Positions 52,208 to 60,941 of a DNA stretch of 64,000 nt are shown here, one piece after another. The position numbers and the translations under genes are program-made. The stretch's first letter is position 1; every line of letters begins with the position of its first letter. Location: positions 62,001-126,000 of the forward strand of contig JACKHN010000002.1 of assembly GCA_020638975.1 (NCBI GenBank), given 5' to 3'. The DNA comes from Planctomycetaceae bacterium (GTDB lineage Bacteria > Planctomycetota > Planctomycetia > Pirellulales > Pirellulaceae). The notes under the pieces were generated by a model. It made no database searches. It was not told the origin of the DNA and was given only the letters and a program-made list of their open reading frames with translations.

Positions 52208-53071
52208 ATGGGAATTCGACGTTATAAGCCGACATCCGCTGGTCGTCGCAATGCGACGGTGAGCGATTTCGCTGACCTGACGCCAGGCGTGAAGCCTGAG
52301 AAGTCGTTGATGCGTCCGTTGGTGAAGACCGGTGGTCGGAATAATCAAGGCAAGATCACGTCTCGTCATCGAGGTGGTGGCCACAAGCGTCAGTACCGCC
52401 TAATTGACTTTGCCCGCAAGAAGGATGATGTGCCGGCCAAGGTTGCGTCGATCGAGTACGATCCCAATCGCAGTGCTCGCATTGCCCTGTTGCATTACGC
52501 TGACGGTGAGAAGCGCTATATTATTGCTCCCGACGGTTTGAAGGCTGGCGACCAGGTTCAAAACGGACCAAAGGCACCGCCGACCGTTGGCAATACCCTT
52601 CCGTTGAAGAATATTCCAGTCGGAACGACTATTCACAATATCGAATTGCTGCCTGGTCGCGGTGGTCGGATGTGCCGTAGCGCCGGGACGAATGCGACGC
52701 TGATGGCTCGTGAGTCGAGTTGGGCTCAGATTTCGTTGCCGAGCGGTGAGATTCGTCGTATTCCGGCCGCGTGCCGGGCGACGGTTGGTAAGGTTGGTAA
52801 TTCGGATCACATGGCGATAGTGTTGGGTAAGGCAGGTCGAGCACGTTGGCTTGGTCGTCGTCCTCATGTTCGCGGAACGGCAATGAACCCAATTGACCAT
52901 CCGCACGGTGGTGGTGAAGGTCGAACAAAGGGTGGGCGTCATCCTGTCAGTCCGACTGGCAAGCCAGCAAAGGGCGGACGAACGCGACAGCGAAGCAAGG
53001 CTTCGAACTCGGCGATTGTTCGCCGTCGTCGGTCGCGGCGTTACGGTCAGTTGCGGTTGCCAAAGAAGTAA
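52208..53071 (+). CDS. rplB: 50S ribosomal protein L2
   Basis: A 287-residue L2, needed for subunit association and peptidyl transfer. It contains the diagnostic R-H-R-G-G-G-H-K-R-Q-Y-R and the M-N-P-I-D-H-P-H-G-G-G-E-G motif. It ends with the basic tail R-L-P-K-K. Normal length; 47 nt after rplW. Confidence 0.98.
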   Translation: MGIRRYKPTSAGRRNATVSDFADLTPGVKPEKSLMRPLVKTGGRNNQGKITSRHRGGGHKRQYRLIDFARKKDDVPAKVASIEYDPNRSARIALLHYADGEKRYIIAPDGLKAGDQVQNGPKAPPTVGNTLPLKNIPVGTTIHNIELLPGRGGRMCRSAGTNATLMARESSWAQISLPSGEIRRIPAACRATVGKVGNSDHMAIVLGKAGRARWLGRRPHVRGTAMNPIDHPHGGGEGRTKGGRHPVSPTGKPAKGGRTRQRSKASNSAIVRRRRSRRYGQLRLPKK

Positions 53072-53108
53072 AGCTGCCGAGAAGGCTTTTTGGAGTTATT
53101 AGTCTGGT

Positions 53109-53378
53109 ATGAGTAGATCCACCAAAAAAGGCCCGTTTGTTGATTTGCGTTTGTACGCCAAGGTGCAGAAGCAGCAGGAACGTGGCAAGGCTGACCCGAT
53201 TAAGACCTGGGCTCGAGCTTGCACGATCGTGCCGGAGTTTGTGGGAGTGACCTTCATGGTTCACAACGGCAAGCAGCACTTGAAGGTGTTCGTAACGGAA
53301 GACATGGTTGGCCATAAGCTCGGTGAATTTTCACCGACGCGGACCTTCCGCGGCCACGGTGGTAAGGGTAAGCGTTAG
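53109..53378 (+). CDS. rpsS: 30S ribosomal protein S19
   Basis: An 89-residue S19 on the 30S head, starting M-S-R-S-T-K-K-G-P-F-V-D and containing K-T-W-A-R and V-G-H-K-L-G-E-F-S-P-T-R-T-F-R-G-H. Normal length and position after rplB. Confidence 0.97.
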   Translation: MSRSTKKGPFVDLRLYAKVQKQQERGKADPIKTWARACTIVPEFVGVTFMVHNGKQHLKVFVTEDMVGHKLGEFSPTRTFRGHGGKGKR

Positions 53379-53433
53379 TCGCAATTTGATTGCGTCTGAC
53401 CGCTTTGGAAAGACAAGTAAGAGGAATAAGACA

Positions 53434-53790
53434 ATGCCGTTTCGTGCCACGCATCGCAACGCTCGGATAAGCCCCCGTAAGGTGCGGCATCTGGCGGATA
53501 TGATTCGCGGTCGCTTTGCCGACGAGGCGTTGGACCTGTTGCGGTTTGAACCGCATCGTGGTGCACGAATGCTCGAGAAGGTATTGCGAAGCGCATTGGG
53601 TAACGCTCAGGATCCCGACCAAAATCCTGGCAAGACGATTCGCGTCGAACGACTTGTCGTGGTTGACGCCCATGTTGATGGGGGCCCGATGTTCAAGCGA
53701 ATGCGGCCGCGAGCACGCGGTATGGCGTTTTTGATTAAGAAGCGGATGTCGCACATTCACGTCACACTCGAAGACATTAACGAGATCTAG
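53434..53790 (+). CDS. rplV: 50S ribosomal protein L22
   Basis: A 118-residue L22 (exit tunnel). It shows the core I-S-P-R-K-V-R-H-L-A-D-M-I-R-G and the C-terminal hairpin R-M-R-P-R-A-R-G. The ATG at 53434 was chosen (M-P-F-R-A-T-H-R-N-A-R) with GAGGAA upstream; a longer frame from 53308 overlaps rpsS and is not supported. Confidence 0.96.
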   Translation: MPFRATHRNARISPRKVRHLADMIRGRFADEALDLLRFEPHRGARMLEKVLRSALGNAQDPDQNPGKTIRVERLVVVDAHVDGGPMFKRMRPRARGMAFLIKKRMSHIHVTLEDINEI

Positions 53791-53792
53791 AT

Positions 53793-54503
53793 ATGGGACA
53801 AAAAGTAAACCCAATCGGTTATCGAACCGGTGTGATGATCGGCTGGAAGAGCCGGTGGTTTGCGTCGAAGCAAGAGTTCGCGACGCTGCTGCTGGAAGAT
53901 TCCAAGCTCAGGAATTTCATTAAAAATCATCCGAAGAAGCAGCAGTATCGCAATGCCGGCATTGACCGAATTGAGATCGAGCGAACTCGCGATGAAGTCA
54001 AGGTTGTGCTGCATGTGGCTCGACCGGGCTTGATTATCGGGAAGAAGGGTCAGGAAGTGGAGTTGCTGCAGGAGGAACTCCAGAACCTGATCGGTCGTCG
54101 CGTGAATTTGAAGATTGAAGAAGTTGGTCGACCTGAGCTGATGGCGCAGTTGGTCGCTGAAGATATTGGACAGCAACTGGCAAAGCGTGCTAGTTTCCGC
54201 CGAACGATTAAGCGTTCGATGGAACAGACGATGGACGCTGGTGCCAAGGGTATTAAGATTCGCCTTGCAGGCCGCCTCGGCGGTGCTGAAATGGCACGTA
54301 TTGAAAAACAAATTTCCGGATCGATTCCGTTGAGTACCTTGCGAGCAAAGATCGACTACGGCTTCCACGAAGCCAAGACGGCTCAAGGGCACATCGGAAT
54401 TCAGGTTTGGGTTAACCAAGGTATGTACGAAGGAGTCTCCGATGGCCCTGATGCCCAAGAGAGTCAAGCACCGAAAAAGCCAAAGAGGGCGTATAAAAGG
54501 TAA
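53793..54503 (+). CDS. rpsC: 30S ribosomal protein S3
   Basis: A 236-residue S3, a KH-type protein at the mRNA entry. It begins M-G-Q-K-V-N-P-I-G, with the KH motif G-L-I-I-G-K-K-G and the later I-K-I-R-L-A-G-R-L-G-G. Its last 62 nt (a Lys/Arg/Pro-rich tail) overlap the start of rplP in another frame, so the tail sequence is constrained by two proteins. Confidence 0.97.
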   Translation: MGQKVNPIGYRTGVMIGWKSRWFASKQEFATLLLEDSKLRNFIKNHPKKQQYRNAGIDRIEIERTRDEVKVVLHVARPGLIIGKKGQEVELLQEELQNLIGRRVNLKIEEVGRPELMAQLVAEDIGQQLAKRASFRRTIKRSMEQTMDAGAKGIKIRLAGRLGGAEMARIEKQISGSIPLSTLRAKIDYGFHEAKTAQGHIGIQVWVNQGMYEGVSDGPDAQESQAPKKPKRAYKR

Positions 54504-54858
54504 CGCGACTCGAGGCAACAAAGTTGTCTTCGGTGACTTCGGCTTGCAATCACTCGAGGGTGGTTGGATTAAGGCGCAGACCATCGAGGCGGGTCGTATT
54601 GCTGCCCAACAATATATTCGCGGCGAAGGCCGTTTGTACGTTCGCATGTTCCCGCATCGTTCGATTACATCGACGCCGTTGGAAACACGAATGGGTAAAG
54701 GTAAGGGTGAGCCTGAGGCCTGGGTGGCCACGGTTCGTCCTGGAACGGTGTTGTATGAACTCGGTGGAGTGACGGAAGAGCAAGCCAAGGTGTGTTTCGC
54801 ACGCTTGGCGCACAAGATGCCCGTGCGAGTTCGCTTGGTGCGACGCCGTCCTGCTTAG
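54442..54858 (+). CDS. rplP: 50S ribosomal protein L16
   Basis: A 138-residue L16 near the A site. It begins with the family-typical L-M-P-K-R-V-K-H-R-K and contains F-G-D-F-G-L-Q-S-L-E. The ATG at 54442, preceded by GGAG, lies inside rpsC, giving a 62-nt overlap. An alternative in-frame ATG (54451) would still overlap and shortens the conserved start. Confidence 0.96.
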   Translation: MALMPKRVKHRKSQRGRIKGNATRGNKVVFGDFGLQSLEGGWIKAQTIEAGRIAAQQYIRGEGRLYVRMFPHRSITSTPLETRMGKGKGEPEAWVATVRPGTVLYELGGVTEEQAKVCFARLAHKMPVRVRLVRRRPA

Positions 54859-54889
54859 TTCACCTATATGTTAGTTAGAGGTTGAGTCG

Positions 54890-55090
54890 ATGAAGGCCGC
54901 AGAACTTCGAGAAATGAGCGACGAGCAGCTTGAGTTGACGCTCAAGGAAACCTGCGATCGGTTGCTTCGGCTTCGTTTGCAATCACAGACGGAGCGATTG
55001 GACGCGCCGAGTGAATTGCGAAAGTGCCGTCGGCTCGTTGCCCGCATTAAGACATTGTTGCACCAGAGACAGACGCCGGCTTCTGCCTAA
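54890..55090 (+). CDS. rpmC: 50S ribosomal protein L29
   Basis: A 66-residue L29 of two antiparallel helices, with M-K-A-A-E-L-R-E-M-S-D and the C-terminal R-R-L-V-A-R-I-K-T-L segment. Follows rplP by 31 nt and precedes rpsQ, the usual order. Confidence 0.95.
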   Translation: MKAAELREMSDEQLELTLKETCDRLLRLRLQSQTERLDAPSELRKCRRLVARIKTLLHQRQTPASA

Positions 55091-55120
55091 GCGACTTGAA
55101 GAATTTAAAAGAGTAGAACC

Positions 55121-55429
55121 ATGCCAAAGAAAGTTTCGATCGGCGTAGTGACGAGTGACAAGTGCGATAAGACGCGCCGAGTCGAAATCGCTCGCCAAGT
55201 TCAACATGCGAAGTATGGCAAATTCATTCGCCAACGAACGGTATGTCACGTCCATGACGAGAACAATGAGTCTGGCGAGGGTGACACCGTAGAGATTGTT
55301 GAATCGCGACCGCGATCGAAGACCAAGCGTTGGGAGTTGGTGCGTGTTGTCGAGAAGAGTCGTGCGGTTGACGTGGCGGCATTGAAGGCTGCTCGGGAGC
55401 AAGCCGCAAATGAGCCGGAGCAAGGATAG
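55121..55429 (+). CDS. rpsQ: 30S ribosomal protein S17
   Basis: A 102-residue S17 with an OB fold. It shows the G-V-V-T-S-D-K-C-D-K-T and H-D-E-N-N-E-S-G-E-G-D patterns and the S-R-P-R-S-K-T-K-R-W strand. About 18 residues longer than Escherichia coli S17, with a helical, charged C-terminal extension. Confidence 0.95.
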   Translation: MPKKVSIGVVTSDKCDKTRRVEIARQVQHAKYGKFIRQRTVCHVHDENNESGEGDTVEIVESRPRSKTKRWELVRVVEKSRAVDVAALKAAREQAANEPEQG

Positions 55430-55435
55430 AGTACG

Positions 55436-55804
55436 ATGATTCAGCAAGAATCGCGACTGCTGGTCGCTGATAATACCGGTGCGAAAGAAATAATGTGTAT
55501 CAAGGTACTGGGTGGATCGCGTCGTCGATTTGCCGGCCTCGGTGACGTGATCATTTGCAGCGTGAAGAGCGTCATTCCAGGTAGTGACGTTAAGAAGAAG
55601 ACAATCGTCCGTGCGGTGATCGTTCGAGTGAAGAAGTCGACGCGGCGTGCGGATGGTAGCTATATCAAGTTTGACAGCAATGCTGCGGTGATCGTGGATA
55701 ACGATGGCAATCCGCGTGGCACTCGCATCTTCGGTGCGGTTGCACGAGAGTTGCGGGATCGAAACTTTATGAAGATCGTTAGCCTCGCGAATGAGGTGGT
55801 GTAA
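55436..55804 (+). CDS. rplN: 50S ribosomal protein L14
   Basis: A 122-residue L14 at the subunit interface. It begins M-I-Q-Q-E-S-R-L-L-V-A-D-N-T-G-A and contains R-G-T-R-I-F-G-A-V-A-R-E-L-R. Its stop codon overlaps the rplX start by one nt. Confidence 0.97.
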   Translation: MIQQESRLLVADNTGAKEIMCIKVLGGSRRRFAGLGDVIICSVKSVIPGSDVKKKTIVRAVIVRVKKSTRRADGSYIKFDSNAAVIVDNDGNPRGTRIFGAVARELRDRNFMKIVSLANEVV

Positions 55805-56151
55805 TGCATATCAAAACAGATGATACGGTGCAGGTAATCGCTGGCAACGACCGTGGCAAGCAAGGTCGCGTGCTGAGCATCGACCGAGCGACCGGCAAAC
55901 TGGTGGTCGAGGGTTGCAATCGAGTTTACAAGCATGTTCGACGCAGTCAAAAGAACCCACAGGGTGGTCGGCTGTCGAAGGAGATGCCGTTGCAGGTCTC
56001 GAACGTGTTGTTGGTATGCAGTCGCTGCGGCGTTGGAGTTCGGACTGGAGCTCGTGTGACAAGCGAGGGCATTAAGGAGCGATTTTGTCGAAAATGCAGC
56101 AACGCATTAGGACAGATCGCACCGGCGAAGGAAAAACAGGCTGCTAAGTAG
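55804..56151 (+). CDS. rplX: 50S ribosomal protein L24
   Basis: A 115-residue L24 with a KOW motif (D-D-T-V-Q-V-I-A-G-N-D-R-G-K-Q-G-R-V). A zinc-ribbon-like pair C-S-R-C and C-R-K-C appears near the C terminus. Shares one base with rplN. Confidence 0.95.
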   Translation: MHIKTDDTVQVIAGNDRGKQGRVLSIDRATGKLVVEGCNRVYKHVRRSQKNPQGGRLSKEMPLQVSNVLLVCSRCGVGVRTGARVTSEGIKERFCRKCSNALGQIAPAKEKQAAK

Positions 56152-56207
56152 CAGGTAGACAAGTTAACTAGGCCGCAACTTGCGGGCTTCGCTAAGGCGA
56201 CAAAACG

Positions 56208-56774
56208 ATGGTTCCCCGACTACAAGAGAAATACGAAAAAGAGATTCTTCCAGCTTTGAAAGAGCAGTTGAAGCGAGACAATCGCCTGAACTTGCCTCGG
56301 CTGCAGAAGATCGTGGTGAATATGGGCGTTGGCGAGGCGACTCAAGACAAAAAGCATCTTGAGACGGCGGTGGAAGCGCTCACGCAGATTACTGGCCAGA
56401 AGCCCATCATTACCAAAGCTCGGAAGTCGATCGCCGGCTTCAAGCTGCGGGAAGGTCAAAGCATCGGTGCCAAAGTTACCTTGCGAAGACAGCGAATGTA
56501 CGAGTTCCTCGATCGGTTGATCGCAATCGCGTTGCCGCGTGTTCGCGACTTTCGCGGAGTGAGCGAGACCGCATTCGATGGCAGCGGTAACTACAGTCTT
56601 GGCTTGACGGAACAGTTGGTGTTCCCGGAGTTAAATCCGGATAAGTTCCTGAAAGTTCAAGGAATGAATATTTCGTTTGTAACTTCGACGGACAGCAATG
56701 ACGAAGCTCGCGAGCTTTTGCGACTCTTCGGCATGCCATTCCGTCAGGCAGAAACCCCCGCCGGTGCGGCTTAG
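56208..56774 (+). CDS. rplE: 50S ribosomal protein L5
   Basis: A 188-residue L5 that binds 5S rRNA. K-I-V-V-N-M-G-V-G-E and G-F-K-L-R-E-G-Q-S-I-G-A-K-V-T-L-R are diagnostic. Follows rplX by 56 nt. Confidence 0.97.
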   Translation: MVPRLQEKYEKEILPALKEQLKRDNRLNLPRLQKIVVNMGVGEATQDKKHLETAVEALTQITGQKPIITKARKSIAGFKLREGQSIGAKVTLRRQRMYEFLDRLIAIALPRVRDFRGVSETAFDGSGNYSLGLTEQLVFPELNPDKFLKVQGMNISFVTSTDSNDEARELLRLFGMPFRQAETPAGAA

Positions 56775-56809
56775 GTTCTGTCCCTTTTATCGATCAACAG
56801 GAATGTGTT

Positions 56810-56995
56810 GTGGCGAGCAAATCGAAGATCGCAAAAGCCAGCAGGACGCCGAAGTATTCGACTCGGCAAGAGCGGCGGTGTAATCTCTGCGGGCGACCGC
56901 GGGCCGTTTATCGCAAGTTTGGTATCTGCCGAATTTGTTTCCGAAACTACGCGTTGCAGGGATTGATTCCCGGCGTCCGCAAGTCCAGTTGGTAA
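56810..56995 (+). CDS. rpsN: 30S ribosomal protein S14, zinc-binding type
   Basis: A 61-residue type-Z S14. The zinc pattern C-N-L-C-G ... C-R-I-C-F is complete, then R-N-Y-A-L-Q-G-L-I-P-G. The short form and all four Cys show a Zn-dependent paralogue; no non-zinc S14 is in the window. The GTG start was read from the M-A-S-K-S-K-I-A frame. Confidence 0.95.
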   Translation: MASKSKIAKASRTPKYSTRQERRCNLCGRPRAVYRKFGICRICFRNYALQGLIPGVRKSSW

Positions 56996-57013
56996 GCAGA
57001 GGACCTAAGTCAC

Positions 57014-57409
57014 ATGATGACCGACCCGATTGCCGATATGTTGACACGGATTCGCAATGCCGTTCGTGTCGAGCGTCCGAATGTAGATATGCCGCTCTCG
57101 CAAGTTAAGCGTGGGTTAGCCGACGTGCTGAAGCGCGAAGGCTATATCTGGGACTGGCAAGAAGTGGAAGAGCAGCCTGTTAATCAGCTGCGTATTGAAT
57201 TGAAGTATGGCCCGAACGGCGAGCGTGTCATTCAAAGAATCCGCCGTGTTAGCAAGCCTGGCTGCCGCGTTTATCGCAAGGCCCGCGATTTGAAGCCTGT
57301 GTTAAATGGTCTTGGAATTACGATTCTTAGCACCAGTCGTGGTGTCGTGAGCGATCGCGAAGCCCGTCAGCGGAAACTGGGCGGCGAAGTACTTTGCGAA
57401 ATCTGGTAA
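57014..57409 (+). CDS. rpsH: 30S ribosomal protein S8
   Basis: A 131-residue S8 that binds central-domain 16S rRNA. M-M-T-D-P-I-A-D-M-L-T-R-I-R-N-A begins the conserved part, and G-I-T-I-L-S-T-S-R-G-V is near the end. In Escherichia coli S8 represses the spc operon; that site is not visible here. 18 nt after rpsN. Confidence 0.97.
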   Translation: MMTDPIADMLTRIRNAVRVERPNVDMPLSQVKRGLADVLKREGYIWDWQEVEEQPVNQLRIELKYGPNGERVIQRIRRVSKPGCRVYRKARDLKPVLNGLGITILSTSRGVVSDREARQRKLGGEVLCEIW

Positions 57410-57437
57410 CAACACTCCTCAGCGAATTGTCGTAACG

Positions 57438-57980
57438 ATGTCACGTATTGGAAAAAAACCTGTATCGATTGTGGACGGCGTTAAAATCGCCGTACAAGAT
57501 CGGCTGATCACGGTAGAGGGACCACTTGGGAAGTTGCAATACGAGCATCGGCCTGAGGTTAAGGTATCCGTCGATGAAGCGTCGAAGGAAGTCTCCGTCA
57601 CTCGTGAGTCAGACGAACGCGAAGTGCGAGCGTTTCACGGCCTCACCCGCGCCTTGATCAACAACATGATCGTCGGCGTGAAAGATGGTTATGAGAAGCG
57701 TCTTGAGATTATCGGCGTTGGCTACGTAGGTTCGCTGCAAGGCGACACGCTGAGCCTTCGCGTCGGTTACGCAAACGAAATCAAAAAGAAGATTCCAGCT
57801 GGCCTGGATGTCAAGCTGCCTGATCAGACGCACGTCGTCGTGAAAGGTTGCGATAAGCAAATGGTAGGACAGTTCGCTGCGGAAGTGCGGGCCTGTCGAA
57901 AGCCTGAGCCTTACAAGGGCAAGGGAATTCGCTATCAAGGCGAACATGTCAAGATCAAGCCGGGTAAGTCGGCAACGTAA
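57438..57980 (+). CDS. rplF: 50S ribosomal protein L6
   Basis: A 180-residue L6 near the sarcin-ricin loop. Starts M-S-R-I-G-K-K-P-V and ends with P-E-P-Y-K-G-K-G-I-R-Y. Duplicated L6 fold complete; normal size. Confidence 0.97.
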   Translation: MSRIGKKPVSIVDGVKIAVQDRLITVEGPLGKLQYEHRPEVKVSVDEASKEVSVTRESDEREVRAFHGLTRALINNMIVGVKDGYEKRLEIIGVGYVGSLQGDTLSLRVGYANEIKKKIPAGLDVKLPDQTHVVVKGCDKQMVGQFAAEVRACRKPEPYKGKGIRYQGEHVKIKPGKSAT

Positions 57981-57996
57981 TTAAAAGGCTACGGTC

Positions 57997-58365
57997 GTGG
58001 ATAAGAATAAGTTTCTCCAGAAGCAGCGTGAACGCCGTCGTTTCCGCGTTAGAAAAAAGTTGCATGGTGATGGGCAAACGCCTCGCATGTGCATCTATCG
58101 CAGCAACAAGCACATCGGCTGTCAGCTGATCGACGACGTCTCAAGAAAGACAATTGTTTCGGTCAGCACGCGAGATAAGGACTTGCGAGAGTCCGTTTCG
58201 AATGGCGGAAACAAAGATGCCGCACAGGCGATTGGCAAAGCAATTGCCGAACGTGCATTGGCGGCGGGAATCAAAGCGGTCCGACTTGATCGGGGAGCTT
58301 CAAAGTATCACGGACGTATTGCCGCGTTGGCCGATGCGGCTCGTGAAGCCGGGCTGACACTCTAA
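57997..58365 (+). CDS. rplR: 50S ribosomal protein L18
   Basis: A 122-residue L18 that works with L5 on 5S rRNA. The R-F-R-V-R-K-K-L segment and the terminal F-D-R-G-type A-L-D or L-D-R-G-A-S-K-Y-H-G-R-I-A-A-L-A-D-A-A-R-E-A-G motif are seen. Follows rplF by 16 nt; translation start GTG. Confidence 0.95.
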   Translation: MDKNKFLQKQRERRRFRVRKKLHGDGQTPRMCIYRSNKHIGCQLIDDVSRKTIVSVSTRDKDLRESVSNGGNKDAAQAIGKAIAERALAAGIKAVRLDRGASKYHGRIAALADAAREAGLTL

Positions 58366-58397
58366 CATTCAGATAAGAACTAATCGGAGCGAAGGTC

Positions 58398-58883
58398 GTG
58401 TCTACAGACTCATCGCAATCTCAAGGTCTCGAACGGACGATTAAGATTCGCCGTTGTTCCGCCGTGGTCAAGGGTGGTCGTCGCTTTAGCTTCGCCGCGA
58501 TGGTGGTTGTCGGTAACGGCAACGGCAAAGTCGGCTGGGGCTATGGCAAGGCGAATGAAGTTCCGCCGAGCGTCGAGAAGGCAACGAAGCAAGCCGCTCG
58601 TGAGCAGGTACGCGTGCCAATCGAAGAGGGTACGATATCGCATGTGGTCAAAGGGCACTTCGGCGCTGGAACCGTGATTTTAGTGCCAGCTGGGCCCGGT
58701 ACCGGTATTATCGCCGGAGCTGCGGTTCGAGCGGTCTGCGAGTCGGCCGGCATCCACAACATTCTTACGAAGAGCATCGGGACCAATAACCCGATCACCT
58801 TGGTCAAGGCGACTTTCGATGCTTTGAGCAAGCTCAGGACGAAACAAGAGATTGAACGACTGCGTGGAGTTTCGCTGTCATGA
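58398..58883 (+). CDS. rpsE: 30S ribosomal protein S5
   Basis: A 161-residue S5. The signature V-V-K-G-G-R-R-F-S-F-A-A-M-V-V-V-G and G-W-G-Y-G-K-A-N-E-V-P are present. Its stop (58881-58883) overlaps the rplO start by 4 nt, leaving no room for rpmD, which normally sits here. Confidence 0.97.
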   Translation: MSTDSSQSQGLERTIKIRRCSAVVKGGRRFSFAAMVVVGNGNGKVGWGYGKANEVPPSVEKATKQAAREQVRVPIEEGTISHVVKGHFGAGTVILVPAGPGTGIIAGAAVRAVCESAGIHNILTKSIGTNNPITLVKATFDALSKLRTKQEIERLRGVSLS

Positions 58884-59368
58884 ATATAAATGACGTACAT
58901 CGTGGCATCACGAAGTTCAAAAAACGAAAGCGGCTTGGTCGGGGACCGGGGTCCGGTCAAGGTAAGACCGCGGGTCGTGGCCATAAAGGCCAAAAGTCAT
59001 GCCGCGGATACGGCGCGCTGTCGATCTTTGAGGGTGGAACGACGCCCATCGTCCGCCGCATTCCAAAGCGCGGGTTCAACAACAAGTTTGCGTTGGATAT
59101 CGCGGTGGTAAATGTCGGCAATCTGGAAAGTGCTTTCAATGCTGGCGATGAGGTCACTTTGGAACTGCTGCGAGAAAAGGATCTTGCCAAGAGTCGCTAC
59201 GATATCTTAAAAATCCTTGGCGACGGAGAACTTACGAAGAAACTCAAAGTTTGCGGTCACCGATTCAGCGCCTCTGCCCGCGAGAAGATCGAAAAGGCTG
59301 GCGGTGAAGTAGTCGTTCTTCCCAGCAAGACGACTGTGGAAGAAAAGAAGAAGCAGGCGAAGTCCTAG
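58880..59368 (+). CDS. rplO: 50S ribosomal protein L15
   Basis: A 162-residue L15. R-L-G-R-G-P-G-S-G-Q-G-K-T-A-G-R-G-H-K-G-Q and G-F-N-N-K-F are diagnostic. Overlaps rpsE by 4 nt (ATGA), so translation is coupled. A 125-nt gap then precedes secY. Confidence 0.96.
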   Translation: MNINDVHRGITKFKKRKRLGRGPGSGQGKTAGRGHKGQKSCRGYGALSIFEGGTTPIVRRIPKRGFNNKFALDIAVVNVGNLESAFNAGDEVTLELLREKDLAKSRYDILKILGDGELTKKLKVCGHRFSASAREKIEKAGGEVVVLPSKTTVEEKKKQAKS

Positions 59369-59493
59369 TCGTTTTGGCATCTCCCAGTTAGGGGAAGTTG
59401 TGCCGTGCTGGTGGCTTCACTGTACGCTTGGCTTAAATGTTGTGCCGCGCGGACCTGAAATAGCCCTCTATTGACTAGGGATGGATCGATATC

Positions 59494-60867
59494 ATGTGGG
59501 AGAAGCTTCGCGTCGTCTTCACGATCCCCGAATTGCGTCAGAAAATCTTTTTGACGCTAATCTTCCTCGGGATCTACCGGGTCGGTTTTCAAATCACGCT
59601 GCCGATCATCGACCAGAGCGCCATGGCGTCGACTACGACGCAGAGCTCCTTCGGTGATTTTGTTGACAAAGTGGCGGTGTTCGCGGCAAGTGACTTGCAG
59701 AAGGCCACCATCTTTGGCCTCGGCATCATGCCGTACATTTCCGCTTCGATTATCTTTCAGTTGCTCGGCAGTGTTTGGAAGCCACTGGAAGAACTGCGCA
59801 AGGAGGGCGAAACCGGGCGGAAGAAGATCAATGAGTACACTCGTTATGTGACGGTGCTGCTCTGTTTCGTGCAAAGCTGGTTCTATCTTTGGGCCATTAT
59901 GCAACCGCGAAGCGGCGTGGGGATGGTGGCAGAACAGTTCTTGTCGGATCCCACCGATCCCACGAGTTTGTCATTCGCTTGGCAATTGACCGCCGTTTTG
60001 ACGATGACTTGCGGAACTATCTTTTTAATGTGGCTTGGTGAACAGATCGACGAGTTTGGTATTGGCAATGGGATTAGCTTGTTGATTATGGCAGGCATTC
60101 TGGCCCGGATGCCCGGTGCGATGATCAATCTCATTAAGAATGCCGAGTTTGAGTTGGTCGGCTTTGGATCGTCGAAGACGGGCATAGAAACCCTGATTGT
60201 GCTGTGCTTCTTATTCGTCGCGGTCGTGTTTGGAGTCGTATTTATTACGCTAGGTCAGCGCCGGATTCCGACGCAAAGCGCGAAACACGTGCGCGGTCGC
60301 CGGGTCTACGGCGGAACGCGGCAGCACCTGCCGCTACGGATCAATCAAGCGGGCGTGATGCCGATCATTTTTGCGAGCAGCTTGTTAATGCTTCCCACGA
60401 TGATCTTCGGTGCGTTAGCTGGTGTTACAACCGGGCGAGCCCAGGACATCTTTGGAAACCTGGGCCAGATGTTAGGCGGCGGCTTGTCTTTCACTTACAA
60501 CTTGTTGTACGTCGTGCTGATCTACTTCTTCTGCTACTTCTGGACGGCGATTACGTTCAACCCGAAAGAGATGGCCGAGAATCTGAAGGACTACGGAACG
60601 TTTATACCAGGGTACCGTCCGGGAAAACGCACGGCTGACTATTTGGAGAAAGTCATGGTTCGCATCACATACGTCGGAGCCGGCTTCTTGGCTCTTGTCG
60701 CGATCGTACCGACGATGATCTCCGGTTCGCTGGGTGTGGATTTCCAGATCGCTAGTTTCTACGGCGGCACCGGTCTGCTGATCGCCGTCAGTGTGGCGTT
60801 TGACTTGGTCCAAAAGATTGATAGTCATCTCGTCATGCGGAACTACCGCGGCCTCCTAGAAGGATAG
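59494..60867 (+). CDS. secY: Preprotein translocase subunit SecY
   Basis: A 457-residue channel of the Sec translocon with ten hydrophobic helices. Family segments are I-P-E-L-R-Q-K-I-F-L-T, the G-I-M-P-Y-I-S-A-S-I-I-F-Q-L-L plug region, I-S-L-L-I-M-A-G-I and the R-G-R-R-V-Y-G-G loop with nearby Arg residues of the cytosolic C5 loop. It is embedded in the ribosomal operon, upstream of adk. Acts in the inner membrane. Confidence 0.97.
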   Translation: MWEKLRVVFTIPELRQKIFLTLIFLGIYRVGFQITLPIIDQSAMASTTTQSSFGDFVDKVAVFAASDLQKATIFGLGIMPYISASIIFQLLGSVWKPLEELRKEGETGRKKINEYTRYVTVLLCFVQSWFYLWAIMQPRSGVGMVAEQFLSDPTDPTSLSFAWQLTAVLTMTCGTIFLMWLGEQIDEFGIGNGISLLIMAGILARMPGAMINLIKNAEFELVGFGSSKTGIETLIVLCFLFVAVVFGVVFITLGQRRIPTQSAKHVRGRRVYGGTRQHLPLRINQAGVMPIIFASSLLMLPTMIFGALAGVTTGRAQDIFGNLGQMLGGGLSFTYNLLYVVLIYFFCYFWTAITFNPKEMAENLKDYGTFIPGYRPGKRTADYLEKVMVRITYVGAGFLALVAIVPTMISGSLGVDFQIASFYGGTGLLIAVSVAFDLVQKIDSHLVMRNYRGLLEG

Positions 60868-60941
60868 CGGTTTACTTGCTGTCGCGTTCGATGATCGAGC
60901 CAGGCAACACGACGGGCGCTGTCAATGCGGTATGAGTCGGC

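Noticed and set aside
53787..54815. Open frame of 342 codons on the minus strand
   Set aside because: Lies wholly antisense to rpsC and rplP, whose products are unmistakable. Its translated sequence has no recognisable fold.
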